Below are positions 45,966-60,370 of a stretch of DNA of 64,000 bases, in pieces. The stretch spans positions 4,278,001-4,342,000 of the forward strand of contig CP006667.1 of the NCBI GenBank assembly GCA_000471925.1, read 5' to 3'. Made by a program: the position numbers and the translations under genes. Origin of the DNA: Ralstonia pickettii DTP0602 (GTDB lineage: Bacteria; Pseudomonadota; Gammaproteobacteria; Burkholderiales; Burkholderiaceae). The notes below the pieces were generated by a model. The model saw only the letters and a program-made list of their open reading frames with translations, did no database searches and was not told the origin of the DNA. How positions within the stretch are numbered: position 1 is the stretch's first letter; each line of letters starts with the position of its first letter.

Positions 45966-46862
45966 ATGAGCGACGTCCACAACGAACACCCCGAACACGA
46001 GTCTCCCATCAAGACGCCGAAGCAGCTGATCGCAGTTGTGATCGCGGCTTTCCTGGTGCCGATCATCGTGATCATTCTACTGGTCAACTTTGTCGGACAC
46101 GGCTCGACCGAAAGTGCCGGTGCGGGCACCACAGCAGAAGCCATCAACGACCGCATCAAGCCGGTCGCATCGCTGGAAATCAAGGATCCGAACGCGCCGC
46201 GCGTGTTCAAGACCGGTGAACAGGTCTACAAGGAAATCTGCGCCGCTTGCCACGCCACGGGGGCGGCGGGTGCGCCCAAGTACGGGACCGCTGCGGACTG
46301 GAGCGCACGCATCGGCCAGGGCTTTGACGGCCTGATGAAGTCGATGCTCAACGGCAAGGGCGCGATGCCGCCGCGCGCCGGCAGCACCCCGGACGACTAT
46401 ACCGATTACGAGCTGGCCCGCGCCGTGGTCTACATGGCCGATGCCGGCGGCGCCAAGTTCCCTGAGCCGCCCGCCCCGGCAGCTGCCGCCCCGACGACGG
46501 CCGCGGCCCCCGAGGCAGTTGCCGCGCCGGCTGCCGCCGCTGCGCCGGCGGCTCTGGCCGCGCCTGCCGCCGTGGCACCGGCTGCCGCTGCTGCCCCGGC
46601 CGCCGCCCCGGCCGCCGCTTCGGCGGAAGTCGGCAAGAAGGTCTACGAGCAAGTCTGCGCCGCGTGCCACGCTGCCGGCGTGGCGGGTGCGCCGAAGTTC
46701 GGCGACAAGGCCGCCTGGGCGCCGCGCCTGAAGGAAGGCATGGATGCGGTCCACAACTTTGCGCTCAAGGGCAAGGGCGTGATGCCGCCCAAGGGCGGCT
46801 ATGCCGGCCCGGACGCCGACGTGATCGCCGCCTCGGACTACATGGCCAACGCCGCCAAGTAA
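45966..46862 (+). CDS. Membrane-anchored dihaem cytochrome c5-like protein
   Basis: This 298-residue protein has one N-terminal membrane anchor (about 20-43) and two cytochrome c5-type domains. Each has a CAACH site (ICAACHATG near 95 and VCAACHAAG near 230), and they are separated by about 60 residues of Ala/Pro-rich linker. The two haem domains are close paralogues (AGAPKYG/AGAPKFG; GKGAMPPR/GKGVMPPK). Such proteins carry electrons in the periplasm, often to terminal oxidases. A terminator follows. Confidence 0.88.
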   Translation: MSDVHNEHPEHESPIKTPKQLIAVVIAAFLVPIIVIILLVNFVGHGSTESAGAGTTAEAINDRIKPVASLEIKDPNAPRVFKTGEQVYKEICAACHATGAAGAPKYGTAADWSARIGQGFDGLMKSMLNGKGAMPPRAGSTPDDYTDYELARAVVYMADAGGAKFPEPPAPAAAAPTTAAAPEAVAAPAAAAAPAALAAPAAVAPAAAAAPAAAPAAASAEVGKKVYEQVCAACHAAGVAGAPKFGDKAAWAPRLKEGMDAVHNFALKGKGVMPPKGGYAGPDADVIAASDYMANAAK

Positions 46863-46882
46863 GCCCGCCAGCCGCAAACAGA

Positions 46883-46909
46883 AATGCCCGCGTCCGCGGG
46901 CATTTTTTT
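46883..46909. terminator. Terminator between the cytochrome and hemN genes
   Basis: A GC stem (AATGCCCGC with GCGGGCATT) is followed by a T-run on the plus strand. The minus strand also reads into a T-rich stretch after the stem, so it may serve both convergent genes. Confidence 0.8.
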
Positions 46910-46933
46910 CGTCCGGAGCATCGGTGCGGCGCG

Positions 46934-48412
46934 CTACACCACGCGCGAGTAGCGAGCCCGCGGCACGAAGCGGATCGGCTGCGAGCCGTCATTTGCGGCT
47001 TCGACACTGGCCTCGGGCGCGCGCGCGGCGTCCTCGCGCAGGTAGCGGTCAAACACCATCGCCACGCGCCGCACCAGCAGCCGGCCCAGCGGCGTCACGG
47101 TGATGCGCCCAGGTTCGCACTGCACCAGCCCGTCGGCAGCCAGGCCGCCGAGTTCGGCGAGCTCAGGCGCAAATGCCGTACTGAAATCGATGCCGTGCCG
47201 GGCTTCCAGCGCCGGCAGGTCGAGCACGCCGTTGCACATCAGGTCGCCGATGATCTCGCGCCGCAGATGGTCGTCCGCGCTCATCGCCACGCCGCGCGCC
47301 AGCGGCAGACGCCCTGCATCGAGCGCGCCGTAGTAATCGTCCAGCGTGCGCGCGTTCTGCACATAGCGCCCCGCGATCGCGCCGATCGCCGAGATGCCGA
47401 GCCCGACCTGGTCATAGCCGGCGTGGGTCGAATAGCCCTGGAAGTTGCGCTGCAGGCGGCCTTCGCGCTGGGCGATGGCAAGGTCGTCGTCGGGCAGCGC
47501 AAAGTGGTCCATGCCGATATAGACGTAGCCCGCCGCGGTCAGCCGTTCGATGGTCGAGACCAGGATGTCGAGCTTCTCGCCGGCGGGCGGCAAGGCGTTC
47601 TCGTCGATGCGGCGCTGCGGCTTGAACACATGCGGCAGGTGGGCGTAGCTGTAGACCGAAAGCCGGTCGGGGCGCAGCGCCAGCACCTGTTCGATGGTGC
47701 GGCCAAAGCGCGCCGCGGTCTGGTGCGGCAGGCCGTAGATCAGGTCCAGGCTGACCGAGCGGAAGCCGAGGGCGCGCGCGGCGTCGACCACGGCGCGCGT
47801 CTCTTCGAACGGCTGGATGCGGTGGATGGCCTGCTGCACCTCGGGGTCGAAATCCTGCACGCCCAGGCTGACGCGGTTGAAGCCAAGCTCCGCCAGCAGC
47901 GCCATGCGCGCGTAGTCGACGCGGCGCGGGTCGATCTCGATGGAATGCTCGCCGTCGGCGGGCAGTTCGAAATACTTGTGCAGCAGCGCCATCACGCGGC
48001 GCATTTCGTCGGGATCGAGGAAGGTCGGCGTGCCGCCGCCCCAGTGCGACTGGAGCACTTGGCGGCGCGCACCGAGCTTGTCCGCCACCAGCGCCATCTC
48101 GCGGCCAAGGTAGTTGACGTAGCGCGCGCTGCGGCCATGATCGCGCGTGATGATCTTGTTGCAGCCGCAGTAGTAGCAGATGTTCTCGCAGAACGGGATA
48201 TGCAGGTACAGCGACAGCGGTGCCGGCGCACTGGCGCGGCAGGCGTCCAGCGCGTCGTGGTACAGCGACAGGTCGGGGCCGTTGCGGAAGCGGTCCGCGG
48301 TCGGGTACGAGGTGTAGCGCGGGCCGTTGCCATCGATGCGGCCGGCCAGCGCGCGGAAGTCGGACAGCGCGCGACGGTCGAGCGCAGGGGAAGTCATGGC
48401 AGACGGTTTCAT
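46934..48412 (-). CDS. hemN: Oxygen-independent coproporphyrinogen III dehydrogenase HemN
   Basis: HemN is a radical-SAM enzyme that converts coproporphyrinogen III to protoporphyrinogen IX without oxygen, so haem can be made under anoxia. The 492-residue protein has the cluster motif C-x3-C-x2-C (Cys75, 79, 82 in [11 protein letters not shown]), the GGGTPT SAM segment and HemN-specific regions YPTADRF near the start and GYSTHAGYD. The start at 48412 is a choice between two nearby ATGs (the other is 48397). Its promoter carries an FNR box. Confidence 0.93.
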   Translation of the reverse strand: MKPSAMTSPALDRRALSDFRALAGRIDGNGPRYTSYPTADRFRNGPDLSLYHDALDACRASAPAPLSLYLHIPFCENICYYCGCNKIITRDHGRSARYVNYLGREMALVADKLGARRQVLQSHWGGGTPTFLDPDEMRRVMALLHKYFELPADGEHSIEIDPRRVDYARMALLAELGFNRVSLGVQDFDPEVQQAIHRIQPFEETRAVVDAARALGFRSVSLDLIYGLPHQTAARFGRTIEQVLALRPDRLSVYSYAHLPHVFKPQRRIDENALPPAGEKLDILVSTIERLTAAGYVYIGMDHFALPDDDLAIAQREGRLQRNFQGYSTHAGYDQVGLGISAIGAIAGRYVQNARTLDDYYGALDAGRLPLARGVAMSADDHLRREIIGDLMCNGVLDLPALEARHGIDFSTAFAPELAELGGLAADGLVQCEPGRITVTPLGRLLVRRVAMVFDRYLREDAARAPEASVEAANDGSQPIRFVPRARYSRVV

Positions 48413-48472
48413 GGGGGCGCGGGGGATCGGGTGTGTGACGGCCCATCGTAGGGCCGCGGCGCGGCCGGCGCG

Positions 48473-48486
48473 TTGACCGTCGTCAA
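48473..48486 (-). promoter_or_regulatory. FNR/ANR box of the hemN promoter
   Basis: TTGACCGTCGTCAA is a perfect FNR-family palindrome (TTGAC-N4-GTCAA). Its centre lies exactly 41.5 bases upstream of 48438, which is also where transcription would begin given the minus-strand -10 hexamer TACGAT at 48445-48450. This is the class II activation layout. It lies about 60 bases before the hemN start codon. Confidence 0.8.
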
Positions 48487-48618
48487 AGCGCGGCGGAACC
48501 CATGCGCGACGAGCCCCTCGCTGGTGGGGGGCGGGCGTCACATCTGTGTCATGCGTGCCGGATACGCTGCGCGCGGCCTGCGAATACCGCCCCCTCACCC
48601 ATCTCCGCTCCCCGTACC

Positions 48619-49752
48619 ATGCCTATTCCCCTGTCGCCTCGCCTGCGGCGCGGCCACGCGCATCCACCCTCCGCAGCCAAACGCCGCCTGCTGCTTGCCA
48701 CCGCGGCCGGGCTGGCGCTGCCTGCCCTTGTCCAGGCCCAGGCGCCCGCGCGCCACACAGTGGTGGTCGGCCACCTGCTCGACCGCACTGGCGCGCAGGC
48801 CGACCTGGCGCGGGACTACCTGGCCGGGGCCAAGGTGATGTTTGATGCACTCAATGCCGGCAACGGACCGGTGCGCGTCGTCCATGTGGTCCGAGATGCC
48901 GATGCCGACCCGCGTCGCGCACTGGCACAGGCGGTGGCCCTTGCCGATGGCGAGCGCGCGGAACTGCTGTTCGGCCCCGGCGACCGGCTGCTGCCGGCGC
49001 TGGCCTCCTCAGCCGAACTCAACCGGCGCGGCGTGCAGATCGTGGCGCCACTGTCGGGACTGGCGCTGGCGGCGGAGAACGTCTGGTTCACCCGCGCCGA
49101 CTACCAGGCCGAGCTGGACGCGGCGGTGAAGCAGCTGCGCAGCTATGGCCTGACCAGCATCGCGCTGGCGGTGTCGGGGGAATTTGCGGCGGGCGGCACG
49201 TCGGGCGCGCAGTGGCTGGGCCGGCTGGAGGCGCAGACCGGCACGCGCGCGGTGCCGCTGGACGGCAATCCCGACGCCGCCGCGCGGCGCATCGCCGCGA
49301 CCCGTCCGGGCGCGGTGATCGTGGCTGGCGATACGCTGGCCTATGCCGGCCTTGGCCGCGCATTGGCCGCGCAAGGCTGGTATGGCTTTCTGGTCGGACT
49401 GTCGTCGGTCAGCGCCACCGCGGCGCGCGAGATCCTGGGTAGCGGCTACACCGGTGGCATGGTGCTGACGCAGATTGCGCCGGGCCCGCAGCAGGCCACG
49501 CTGCGCGTGGTGAAGGAGCACGTGGCGCGCATGAAGCAGTACCTGGACGAGCCGCCGTCGGCGGCGACGCTGGCGGGCTATATCGGCGCGGCGTGGCTGG
49601 CGCGGGCGCTCGCCGGGCTGCGCGGCAGCGGCGCCGCCGAGATGCGGCGGGCGCTGCAGGGGCGTGTCGACGTGGGCGACTTTGCGCTGGACTTCACCCG
49701 CGGCCAGCGCGGCTCGCAGTACGTCACGCTGGCGGCGTCAGGCGCGCGGTAG
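48619..49752 (+). CDS. Periplasmic binding protein of the branched-chain amino acid ABC type (Peripla_BP_6)
   Basis: This 377-residue secreted protein has a signal containing [16 protein letters not shown] and two Rossmann-like lobes typical of LivJ-type receptors ([54 protein letters not shown]). No permease or ATPase gene is nearby, so it may be a ligand sensor rather than a transport partner. Its 3' end overlaps the convergent sensor-kinase gene by 15 bases. Confidence 0.75.
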   Translation: MPIPLSPRLRRGHAHPPSAAKRRLLLATAAGLALPALVQAQAPARHTVVVGHLLDRTGAQADLARDYLAGAKVMFDALNAGNGPVRVVHVVRDADADPRRALAQAVALADGERAELLFGPGDRLLPALASSAELNRRGVQIVAPLSGLALAAENVWFTRADYQAELDAAVKQLRSYGLTSIALAVSGEFAAGGTSGAQWLGRLEAQTGTRAVPLDGNPDAAARRIAATRPGAVIVAGDTLAYAGLGRALAAQGWYGFLVGLSSVSATAAREILGSGYTGGMVLTQIAPGPQQATLRVVKEHVARMKQYLDEPPSAATLAGYIGAAWLARALAGLRGSGAAEMRRALQGRVDVGDFALDFTRGQRGSQYVTLAASGAR

Positions 49753-50895
49753 CGACAGGCGCGCGCGCAGGCCGCCTTCCGGGCGGTTGGTCAGGGTGAG
49801 CTCGCCGCCATGGCGCGCGGCGATGTCCGCGGCGATCGACAGACCCATGCCGACCCCGCCGGTGGCGCGGCTGCGCGAGGACTCGATGCGGTAGAACGGC
49901 TCCATCACGCGCTGCAGTTCGTCAGGCGGGATGCCGGGGCCGTCGTCGCAGATATCGATCAGCACCCGTTCCGCGCTATCGGTCAGCACGATGCTGGCCG
50001 CGCCGCCGTAGCGCCGCGCATTCTCCACCAGGTTCACCACCGCGCGCCGCAGGTCGGACGGGCTCGCCAGCAGCGGCTGCGCCTGCCCGCTGAGCGCGAC
50101 CTCGTGGCCGGTCTCGGCGGCGTCGTCGACCACCGCCTGCAACAGCGCCAGCACGTCCACGCGCTGGCGCGGGCCGCTGGCTTCATCGCGGTCGCGCAGG
50201 TAGTACAGCGTGGCGTCGATCAGGCCGTTCATCTCGGCCAGGTCCTGGCGCAGGCGGTAGCGCACTTCGCCGGCCTGCTTGCTGTCGATCCCCTCGCTCC
50301 CATCCATGCGTTCGATGCGCAGGCTCATGCGCGTCAGCGGCGTGCGCAGGTCGTGCGATACCGCCGCCAGGAAGCGCGACTGCTGCGCCAGCTGGTTGCG
50401 GATGCGCTGCTGCATATGGTTCAGCGCCTGCGCCGCGGCGCGCGCCTCGGCCGGGCCGGCGCTTTCGTCGAGCGGCGCCGCATGGACGTCCTGCGCGAGC
50501 CGGCCGGCGCCGCTGGCGAATTGCTGCACCGGGCGCGCCAGCAGCCGCGCGCCGGCCCACGAGGCCGCCACGATCGCGGCCACCTGGAACAGCAGGCCGA
50601 TGTGCGGCGGCCACGGCCAGCGCGGCGGTGGTGGCCGGTGCGGCGCGCCGGCGTCGGCGCCTTCAGGCGGCGGACCTGGACGCCATTCGCCCGGAGGCGG
50701 CGGGCCCGGACGCCACTCGCCCGGCGGCGGCCCGCCCGGTCCGTCGCGCAACGCGCGCTCCAGCCCCGGCCGCGGGAACAGGTTTTCGATCACGGTCATG
50801 CCGAGCAGGTGCACGGCCAGCATGATCGCGGCCATCACCACGAACAGCCGCACGAACATCGAGTCATAGCGCGCCAGGCGCCCGGTCTTGCTCAT
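49738..50895 (-). CDS. Two-component sensor histidine kinase with a proline-rich periplasmic segment
   Basis: This 385-residue kinase has two membrane segments (about 14-36 and 98-118), a HAMP region, the phospho-acceptor H-box (AVSHDLRTPLTRMS), an N-box (NLVENARRYG) and G-boxes (DICDDGPGIPPDEL; GVGMGLSIAADI). The periplasmic loop between the membrane segments is only about 60 residues and mostly repeats of GEWRPGPPP, so there is no folded sensor domain. The start overlaps the response-regulator stop codon by 4 bases (ATGA), showing translational coupling. Confidence 0.88.
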   Translation of the reverse strand: MSKTGRLARYDSMFVRLFVVMAAIMLAVHLLGMTVIENLFPRPGLERALRDGPGGPPPGEWRPGPPPPGEWRPGPPPEGADAGAPHRPPPPRWPWPPHIGLLFQVAAIVAASWAGARLLARPVQQFASGAGRLAQDVHAAPLDESAGPAEARAAAQALNHMQQRIRNQLAQQSRFLAAVSHDLRTPLTRMSLRIERMDGSEGIDSKQAGEVRYRLRQDLAEMNGLIDATLYYLRDRDEASGPRQRVDVLALLQAVVDDAAETGHEVALSGQAQPLLASPSDLRRAVVNLVENARRYGGAASIVLTDSAERVLIDICDDGPGIPPDELQRVMEPFYRIESSRSRATGGVGMGLSIAADIAARHGGELTLTNRPEGGLRARLSLPRA

Positions 50896-51629
50896 GCTTC
50901 CAGCGTCGCGGTAAAGACATAGCCCTCGCCGCGCACGGTGCGGATCAGCGTGGGGTCGCGCGGGTCGTCGCGCAGCTTCTGGCGCAGCCGCGACACCAGC
51001 AGGTCGATGCTGCGGTCGAACACGTCGAGCCCGCGCCCGCGCGCCTGGTTGATCAGCAACTCGCGGTCGAGCACGCGGTTGGGCTGCTCGACAAAGGCCA
51101 GCAGCAGGCGGAATTCGGCATTGGACAGCGGCACCACCACGTCGTCGCGATCGACCAGCTGGCGCAGCGTGGTATTCAGGCGCCAGTCGCCGAAGCGCAG
51201 CTCGTGCCCGGACGGCGCGGCGGCACGGCGTGCTTCGGCGCCATTGCCGCGGCTGCGGCGCAGCACGGTGTGGATGCGCGCTACCAGCTCGCGCATCTCG
51301 AAGGGCTTGGTGACGTAGTCGTCGGCGCCCACTTCCAGCCCGACCACGCGGTCGGCCAGCTCGGCGCGCGCGGTCAGCATGATCACGGCGACATCGGTCT
51401 GCGCGCACAGCTCGCGGCACAGTGCCAGGCCGTTCTCGCCGGGCAACGACAGGTCGAGGATCACCAGGTCATACGGCGTGGCGGCCATCGCCTGGCGCAT
51501 CTCCACGCCGCCTTCGACGCCATCGGCCTGCATGCCGAAGGTGGACAGGTATTCGGCCAGCATGGAGCGGATCTGGGGATCGTCGTCGACGATCAGCAGG
51601 CGGATGGGAAGCGTGGGGGTGAATTCCAT
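50892..51629 (-). CDS. OmpR-family response regulator
   Basis: This 245-residue regulator has an N-terminal receiver domain (acidic pair DDD near 15-17, phospho-acceptor Asp in LVILDLSLPG, Lys in YVTKPF) and a C-terminal winged helix (FGDWRLNT...LSNAEFRLLLAFVEQPNRVLDRELLINQARGR; VDRSIDLLVSRLRQKL-like segment). It pairs with the overlapping histidine kinase. The start at 51629 was chosen as the last ATG before the receiver fold; an ATG at 51647 adds six residues. A Spy-like gene is divergent. Confidence 0.9.
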   Translation of the reverse strand: MEFTPTLPIRLLIVDDDPQIRSMLAEYLSTFGMQADGVEGGVEMRQAMAATPYDLVILDLSLPGENGLALCRELCAQTDVAVIMLTARAELADRVVGLEVGADDYVTKPFEMRELVARIHTVLRRSRGNGAEARRAAAPSGHELRFGDWRLNTTLRQLVDRDDVVVPLSNAEFRLLLAFVEQPNRVLDRELLINQARGRGLDVFDRSIDLLVSRLRQKLRDDPRDPTLIRTVRGEGYVFTATLEA

Positions 51630-51728
51630 AAGCGAAGGGATCGGCATATGCCGGCGGCAGGCGCCGGCGCCGAGGGGCATGCGGTGCCCCACTTTACCAG
51701 CCCGCGATGACCCCACTGTGCCCGCTTT

Positions 51729-51744
51729 GTATCAACGCTGATAC
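51729..51744. promoter_or_regulatory. Inverted repeat between the response regulator and the Spy-like gene
   Basis: GTATCA-ACGC-TGATAC is a perfect 6-base inverted repeat at 51729-51744 in the 246-base divergent promoter region. It is a candidate binding site for the adjacent OmpR-type regulator, although that family more often uses direct repeats. Confidence 0.4.
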
Positions 51745-51875
51745 GCAGCCTGGCCGGGGCACCTGGCTTGTACGCGAATGCAATACGGGCCTGACCAAGT
51801 GCTCAAGCAATGCGGCGCGCCCTTCCCTAGCATGGACCGGCATTCCAACAAGCTACCCAACCACAGGAGAAGTCC

Positions 51876-52373
51876 ATGCCCGCCCTACCCGCCCTGAATG
51901 CCCGGCTGCGCGCCGGCCTGTCCGTGCTGACGCTGTGCGCCGCCTGCCTGGTCGCCTTGCCGGCCAGCGCGCTGCAAGCCGGCCCGCTGCCCGGCGCCAT
52001 GCCGCCATCTGCGCCGGCAACCGCCGAGTCGCTCGGCCTCAATCCCGCGCAGGCGCGCCTGTGGCAGGCGGCCCACAGTGCCACGCGCGAAGCCGAGGCG
52101 CACGCGCTCGAACTGCGTGCCCGCTTCGTGCGCGAGACCGCGGACGAGTCGCCAGACGGCCCGCTGCGCCCGCGCGTACAGGCCATGGAGCGCCTGCATG
52201 AAGCGTTCGAGCAGGACCGCCGCGCGGTGCGTGAATGCTGGCTGGCGCTGGACGACAGCCTCGACCCCGCGCAACGCAGGCGCCTGCGCGGCTTGCCCGA
52301 GGCGGCGCACTGGCTGGGCCTGCCGCCGCACGCGGCGATGATGGCGCCGCCGCCGGGCGAACTGCAGCGGTAG
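51876..52373 (+). CDS. Spy/CpxP-like periplasmic protein (heavy-metal-resistance/LTXXQ type)
   Basis: This 165-residue secreted protein has a signal (residues 1-32, ALPASALQA) followed by a mainly helical, charge-rich segment (about 50-150) with an LxxxQ-like repeat pattern (ARLWQAAHSATREAEAHALELRARF; RVQAMERLHEAFEQDRRAV). This resembles Spy/CpxP/CnrX-type periplasmic helical hairpins. It lacks an obvious LTxxQ motif, so the family is tentative. AGGAG lies 8 bases before the ATG. It is divergent from the two-component genes and may be their target. Confidence 0.6.
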   Translation: MPALPALNARLRAGLSVLTLCAACLVALPASALQAGPLPGAMPPSAPATAESLGLNPAQARLWQAAHSATREAEAHALELRARFVRETADESPDGPLRPRVQAMERLHEAFEQDRRAVRECWLALDDSLDPAQRRRLRGLPEAAHWLGLPPHAAMMAPPPGELQR

Positions 52374-52392
52374 GTACGCGCCCGCCGCCACG

Positions 52393-52426
52393 AAAAAATG
52401 CCCCCGCACGCTTGCGCGCCGGGGGC
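52393..52426 (-). terminator. Intrinsic terminator after rep
   Basis: On the minus strand the stem GCCCCCG/CGGGGGC (52400-52406 and 52420-52426) is followed by ATTTTTTCG. It lies about 180 bases after the rep stop codon; the intervening stretch shows no gene. Confidence 0.75.
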
Positions 52427-52604
52427 CGGAGAACAGGGAAATTCCGAACGCGAGGTCCGGTACGGCAGGAAAGCCGGGCGAGCCCGCCGCAGCACGCCTG
52501 CGCAAGCGCAGGCAGCACAGTCACTATGCTAGGGAGCACGGCGCGCGCCGTCTTGTCAGGCTGGTAGGAATTTGTATCGGGACTGTAGTGCGGATTAATG
52601 GAAT

Positions 52605-54701
<2,097 letters not shown>

Positions 54702-54972
54702 GCGAGGGGCGCGGTTGGAGACGGAAGGGGAATCGGCAAGAGAGGCGGGACGCGCCAGCTCCCGCGAAAGGTAGCGGCGGCAAAGCTGCTGATGTTAACA
54801 CGCTGGCCGCCCCCGGTCAGTCAGCGAAAATCGCATTGACAGCTCCTGTTGTGTCACTGGCGTAACACTTCGTAAAGGCCGGAGCCGATCGCATAGGGCG
54901 CCGATCTAACTAATGTGTCCCCCAGCCTGCGCGGCCGTTCGGACATGCATTAATCATCACACGGAGCCAATA

Positions 54973-55200
54973 ATGAAAACCCTGCAAACTTTGACCAAGG
55001 TGACCCTGATCGGCGCAACGGTCGCGGCCTTTGCCGGTTGCGCAGACATGACCCCGAAGCAACGCAACACCGCCATCGGCGCGGGCGCGGGTGCCGTGGG
55101 CGGTGCCATCCTCACCGAAGGCAGTGCACTGGGTACGCTGGGTGGCGCGGCCGTGGGCGGCGTGATCGGTAACGTCGTCACCGACGACAAGAAGAAGTAA
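54973..55200 (+). CDS. Small glycine-zipper lipoprotein, OsmB-like
   Basis: This 75-residue protein has a signal with lipobox (AFAGC, Cys23) and a glycine-zipper segment (AIGAGAGAVGGAI...GGAAVGGVIGNVV) followed by a charged DDKKK tail. This layout is shared by OsmB and related outer-membrane lipoproteins induced by osmotic or envelope stress. The ATG at 54973 follows GGAG and gives the lipoprotein start. The 271 bases between it and rep show no other gene. Confidence 0.8.
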   Translation: MKTLQTLTKVTLIGATVAAFAGCADMTPKQRNTAIGAGAGAVGGAILTEGSALGTLGGAAVGGVIGNVVTDDKKK

Positions 55201-55265
55201 ATTCGCCGCCCCTGGCGGCGGGGCGCAGGAACGGGTACAGCCGCCGGGCGGCTTCCGGCCCGCGT

Positions 55266-55294
55266 TTGACAAAGGCCGGGGCCTCCCGTACATT
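55266..55294 (+). promoter_or_regulatory. Sigma-70 promoter of the gcv operon
   Basis: TTGACA (55266-55271) and TACATT (55289-55294) are separated by exactly 17 bases, a strong sigma-70 promoter. Transcription would begin near 55301, which is where the first riboswitch stem starts. Confidence 0.85.
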
Positions 55295-55300
55295 GCGCGC

Positions 55301-55521
55301 ATCCGACCGGGAGAGCGCGCATCTCTGCGCCGCCGAAGGGGTATCACCCGAAAACTCTCAGGCACCACGGACCGATCGGATCGGCATGCAACATGCACAC
55401 AATGCATGCCGCACTCTGGAGAGCGGCACCCGCCATTCATGGCGAGCGTGCCCACCGAAGGGGCGCACGAGGATGGGGTCTACGGATCCGCCTTGTAATC
55501 TCTCAGGTATCGAGGACAGAG
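55301..55521 (+). ncRNA. Tandem glycine riboswitch
   Basis: Two glycine aptamers lie in series. The first, 55301-55381, is closed by ATCCGA/TCGGAT and contains the core segments GGGAGAG, GCCGAAGGGG and ACTCTCAGGCACC. The second, 55414-55521, has TGGAGAG, CACCGAAGGGG and ATCTCTCAGGTATC and is closed by CTCT/AGAG. They are joined by a 30-base linker that itself folds into a 9-base-pair hairpin (CGGCATGCA with TGCATGCCG, 55382-55411). The second aptamer ends one base before the downstream terminator stem. Glycine binding should let transcription continue into gcvT. Confidence 0.92.
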
Positions 55522-55594
55522 GGGTCATCCGCCGCAGCGGATTGCTACGCCATATTGTTGGCGCGGCGAGCGTTGCGGCGGATGACCCTTTTTT
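55522..55594 (+). terminator. Intrinsic terminator forming the riboswitch expression platform
   Basis: A perfect 15-base stem (55522-55536 with 55574-55588) is followed by TTTTTT at 55589-55594. Its 5' strand begins directly after the closing stem of the second glycine aptamer, so aptamer folding and terminator folding compete. This fits an on-switch in which glycine prevents termination and allows gcvTHP expression. Confidence 0.88.
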
Positions 55595-55629
55595 CGTTTT
55601 CGCAACCCGAGACTGCCCCCGAGGATTCC

Positions 55630-56757
55630 ATGACGCTCCAGGCCACGCCCCTCAACGCCATCCACCGCGCCCTCGGCGCCCGCATGGTCGACTTCGGCGG
55701 CTGGGACATGCCGGTCAACTACGGCTCCCAGATCGAAGAACACAACGCGGTGCGCAGCGATGCCGGCATGTTCGACGTGTCGCACATGTGCGTGGTGGAC
55801 CTCAGCGGCGCCAATACCCGCGCCTTCCTGCGCGGCCTGCTGGCCAACAATGTCGACAAGCTGCAGACGCCGGGCAAGGCGCTCTACTCCTGCATGCTGG
55901 ACGAGAAAGGCGGCGTGATCGACGACCTGATCGTCTACTTCTTTGCCGAGGACCGCTTCCGCCTGGTGGTCAATGCCAGCACCGCGCTGGGCGATATCGA
56001 CTGGATCCGCTCGCGCAATGCCGCCACCGGCAGCGGCGTGACCATCACCCCGCGCCGTGAAGACGTCGCCCCCGAGGGCGTTCAGCCGCTGGCCATCGTC
56101 GCCGTGCAGGGTCCGAACGCCCGCGCCAAGGTGTGGAGCACCTTCCCGTCGACCCAGCCCTCCGACGCCCTCAAGCCCTTCAACGCCGTCGTGGTGCAGG
56201 ACCCGGCCATCGGCGAAATCATGGCCGCCCGCACCGGCTACACCGGCGAAGACGGCTTCGAACTGGTGGTGCCCGCCGCGAGCGTCGCCGCCGTGTGGGA
56301 AAAGCTGAACGCCGCGGGCGTGCGCCCGGCCGGCCTGGGCGCGCGCGACACGCTGCGCCTGGAAGCTGGCATGAACCTGTACGGCCAGGACATGGATATC
56401 AATACCTCGCCGCTGGACGCGGGCCTGGCCTGGACCGTCGACCTGCAGAGCGAACGCGACTTCACCGGCAAGGCGGCACTGGCCGCGGCTGGTTCGCGCC
56501 AGCAATTCCTCGGCCTGATCCTGCGTGACAAGGGCGGCGTGCTGCGCTCGCACCAGAAGGTGATCACCGCGGCCGGTGACGGCGAGATCACCAGCGGCAC
56601 CTTCAGCCCGTCGCTGTCGCAGTCGATCGCCTTTGCGCGCCTGCCGCAGGGCGTCAATGTCGGCGACACGGTGCAGGTAGAGATCCGCGACCGCAAACTC
56701 AGTGCGACTGTGGTTAAACTGCCGTTTGTGCGCAATGGCAAGGCACTCGTGAGCTAA
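55630..56757 (+). CDS. gcvT: Glycine cleavage system T protein (aminomethyltransferase)
   Basis: GcvT transfers the C1 unit from the aminomethyl-lipoyl group of GcvH to tetrahydrofolate, releasing ammonia. The 375-residue protein has [20 protein letters not shown] near the start, [18 protein letters not shown] and the C-terminal beta-barrel. GAGG lies 5 bases before the ATG at 55630. The same frame is open further upstream through the riboswitch, but those codons are not translated. First gene of gcvT-gcvH-gcvP. Confidence 0.96.
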   Translation: MTLQATPLNAIHRALGARMVDFGGWDMPVNYGSQIEEHNAVRSDAGMFDVSHMCVVDLSGANTRAFLRGLLANNVDKLQTPGKALYSCMLDEKGGVIDDLIVYFFAEDRFRLVVNASTALGDIDWIRSRNAATGSGVTITPRREDVAPEGVQPLAIVAVQGPNARAKVWSTFPSTQPSDALKPFNAVVVQDPAIGEIMAARTGYTGEDGFELVVPAASVAAVWEKLNAAGVRPAGLGARDTLRLEAGMNLYGQDMDINTSPLDAGLAWTVDLQSERDFTGKAALAAAGSRQQFLGLILRDKGGVLRSHQKVITAAGDGEITSGTFSPSLSQSIAFARLPQGVNVGDTVQVEIRDRKLSATVVKLPFVRNGKALVS

Positions 56758-56856
56758 GGGGAAAACCCGCTCACCCAACGGTCGCCCTCGCCTGCCGGCA
56801 GCTTCGCCGGGCAGGCATCACCCAACAAGAAACAGATCTGTATCCGGAGAACCTCC

Positions 56857-57237
56857 ATGAATTTCCCCGCTGACCTCAAGTACACCGAGTCGCATGAGTG
56901 GGTACGCGTCGAAGCCGACGGCACGCTCACCATCGGCATCACCGACCACGCGCAGGACGCGCTGGGCGACATCGTCTTCCTGGAACTGCCCGAAGTGGGC
57001 AAGTCGGTCGGTGCCGGCGATGCGCTGGCAGTGGTGGAATCGGTGAAGGCCGCTTCCGACATCTACGCTCCGGTGGCCGGCGAAGTGATCGCCGTCAACG
57101 AGGCCGCCACGGCCGCGCCGGAAAGCGTCAATGCCGATGCCTTCGACGCCTGGCTGTTCAAGCTCAAGCCGGCCAACGCCGACGACGTCAATGGCCTGAT
57201 GTCGGCCGACGCGTACAAGGCCAGCGTCGGCGCCTGA
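56857..57237 (+). CDS. gcvH: Glycine cleavage system H protein
   Basis: This 126-residue lipoyl carrier shuttles the aminomethyl group between GcvP and GcvT. The lipoylated lysine is Lys64 in [10 protein letters not shown]. The hybrid-barrel fold is recognisable from [33 protein letters not shown] lies 7 bases upstream of the ATG. It lies 99 bases after gcvT. Confidence 0.97.
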   Translation: MNFPADLKYTESHEWVRVEADGTLTIGITDHAQDALGDIVFLELPEVGKSVGAGDALAVVESVKAASDIYAPVAGEVIAVNEAATAAPESVNADAFDAWLFKLKPANADDVNGLMSADAYKASVGA

Positions 57238-57335
57238 CGCCGGCCACGCCGGTCCCGCGCGGACCGGCCACTGCAGACAGACGCGCGCCGGCGGGCTGAC
57301 CACCTGCCGACGCGCCCCCCACGAGGTTCTTGCCA

Positions 57336-60266
<2,931 letters not shown>

Positions 60267-60370
60267 CATGCAGGTCCGGCGGGCCGCCGCGGCACCGGGC
60301 GCCCGCCAAAGCACTATGCTCGATATGTAGGGCACCGCGCCGTGCGGTGGCCGTCCTGAGCGGAGGCTGC

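Noticed and set aside
55393..55629. N-terminal extension of gcvT through the riboswitch
   Set aside because: The frame is open, but the region is the second glycine aptamer and terminator, and a good ribosome site precedes the ATG at 55630.
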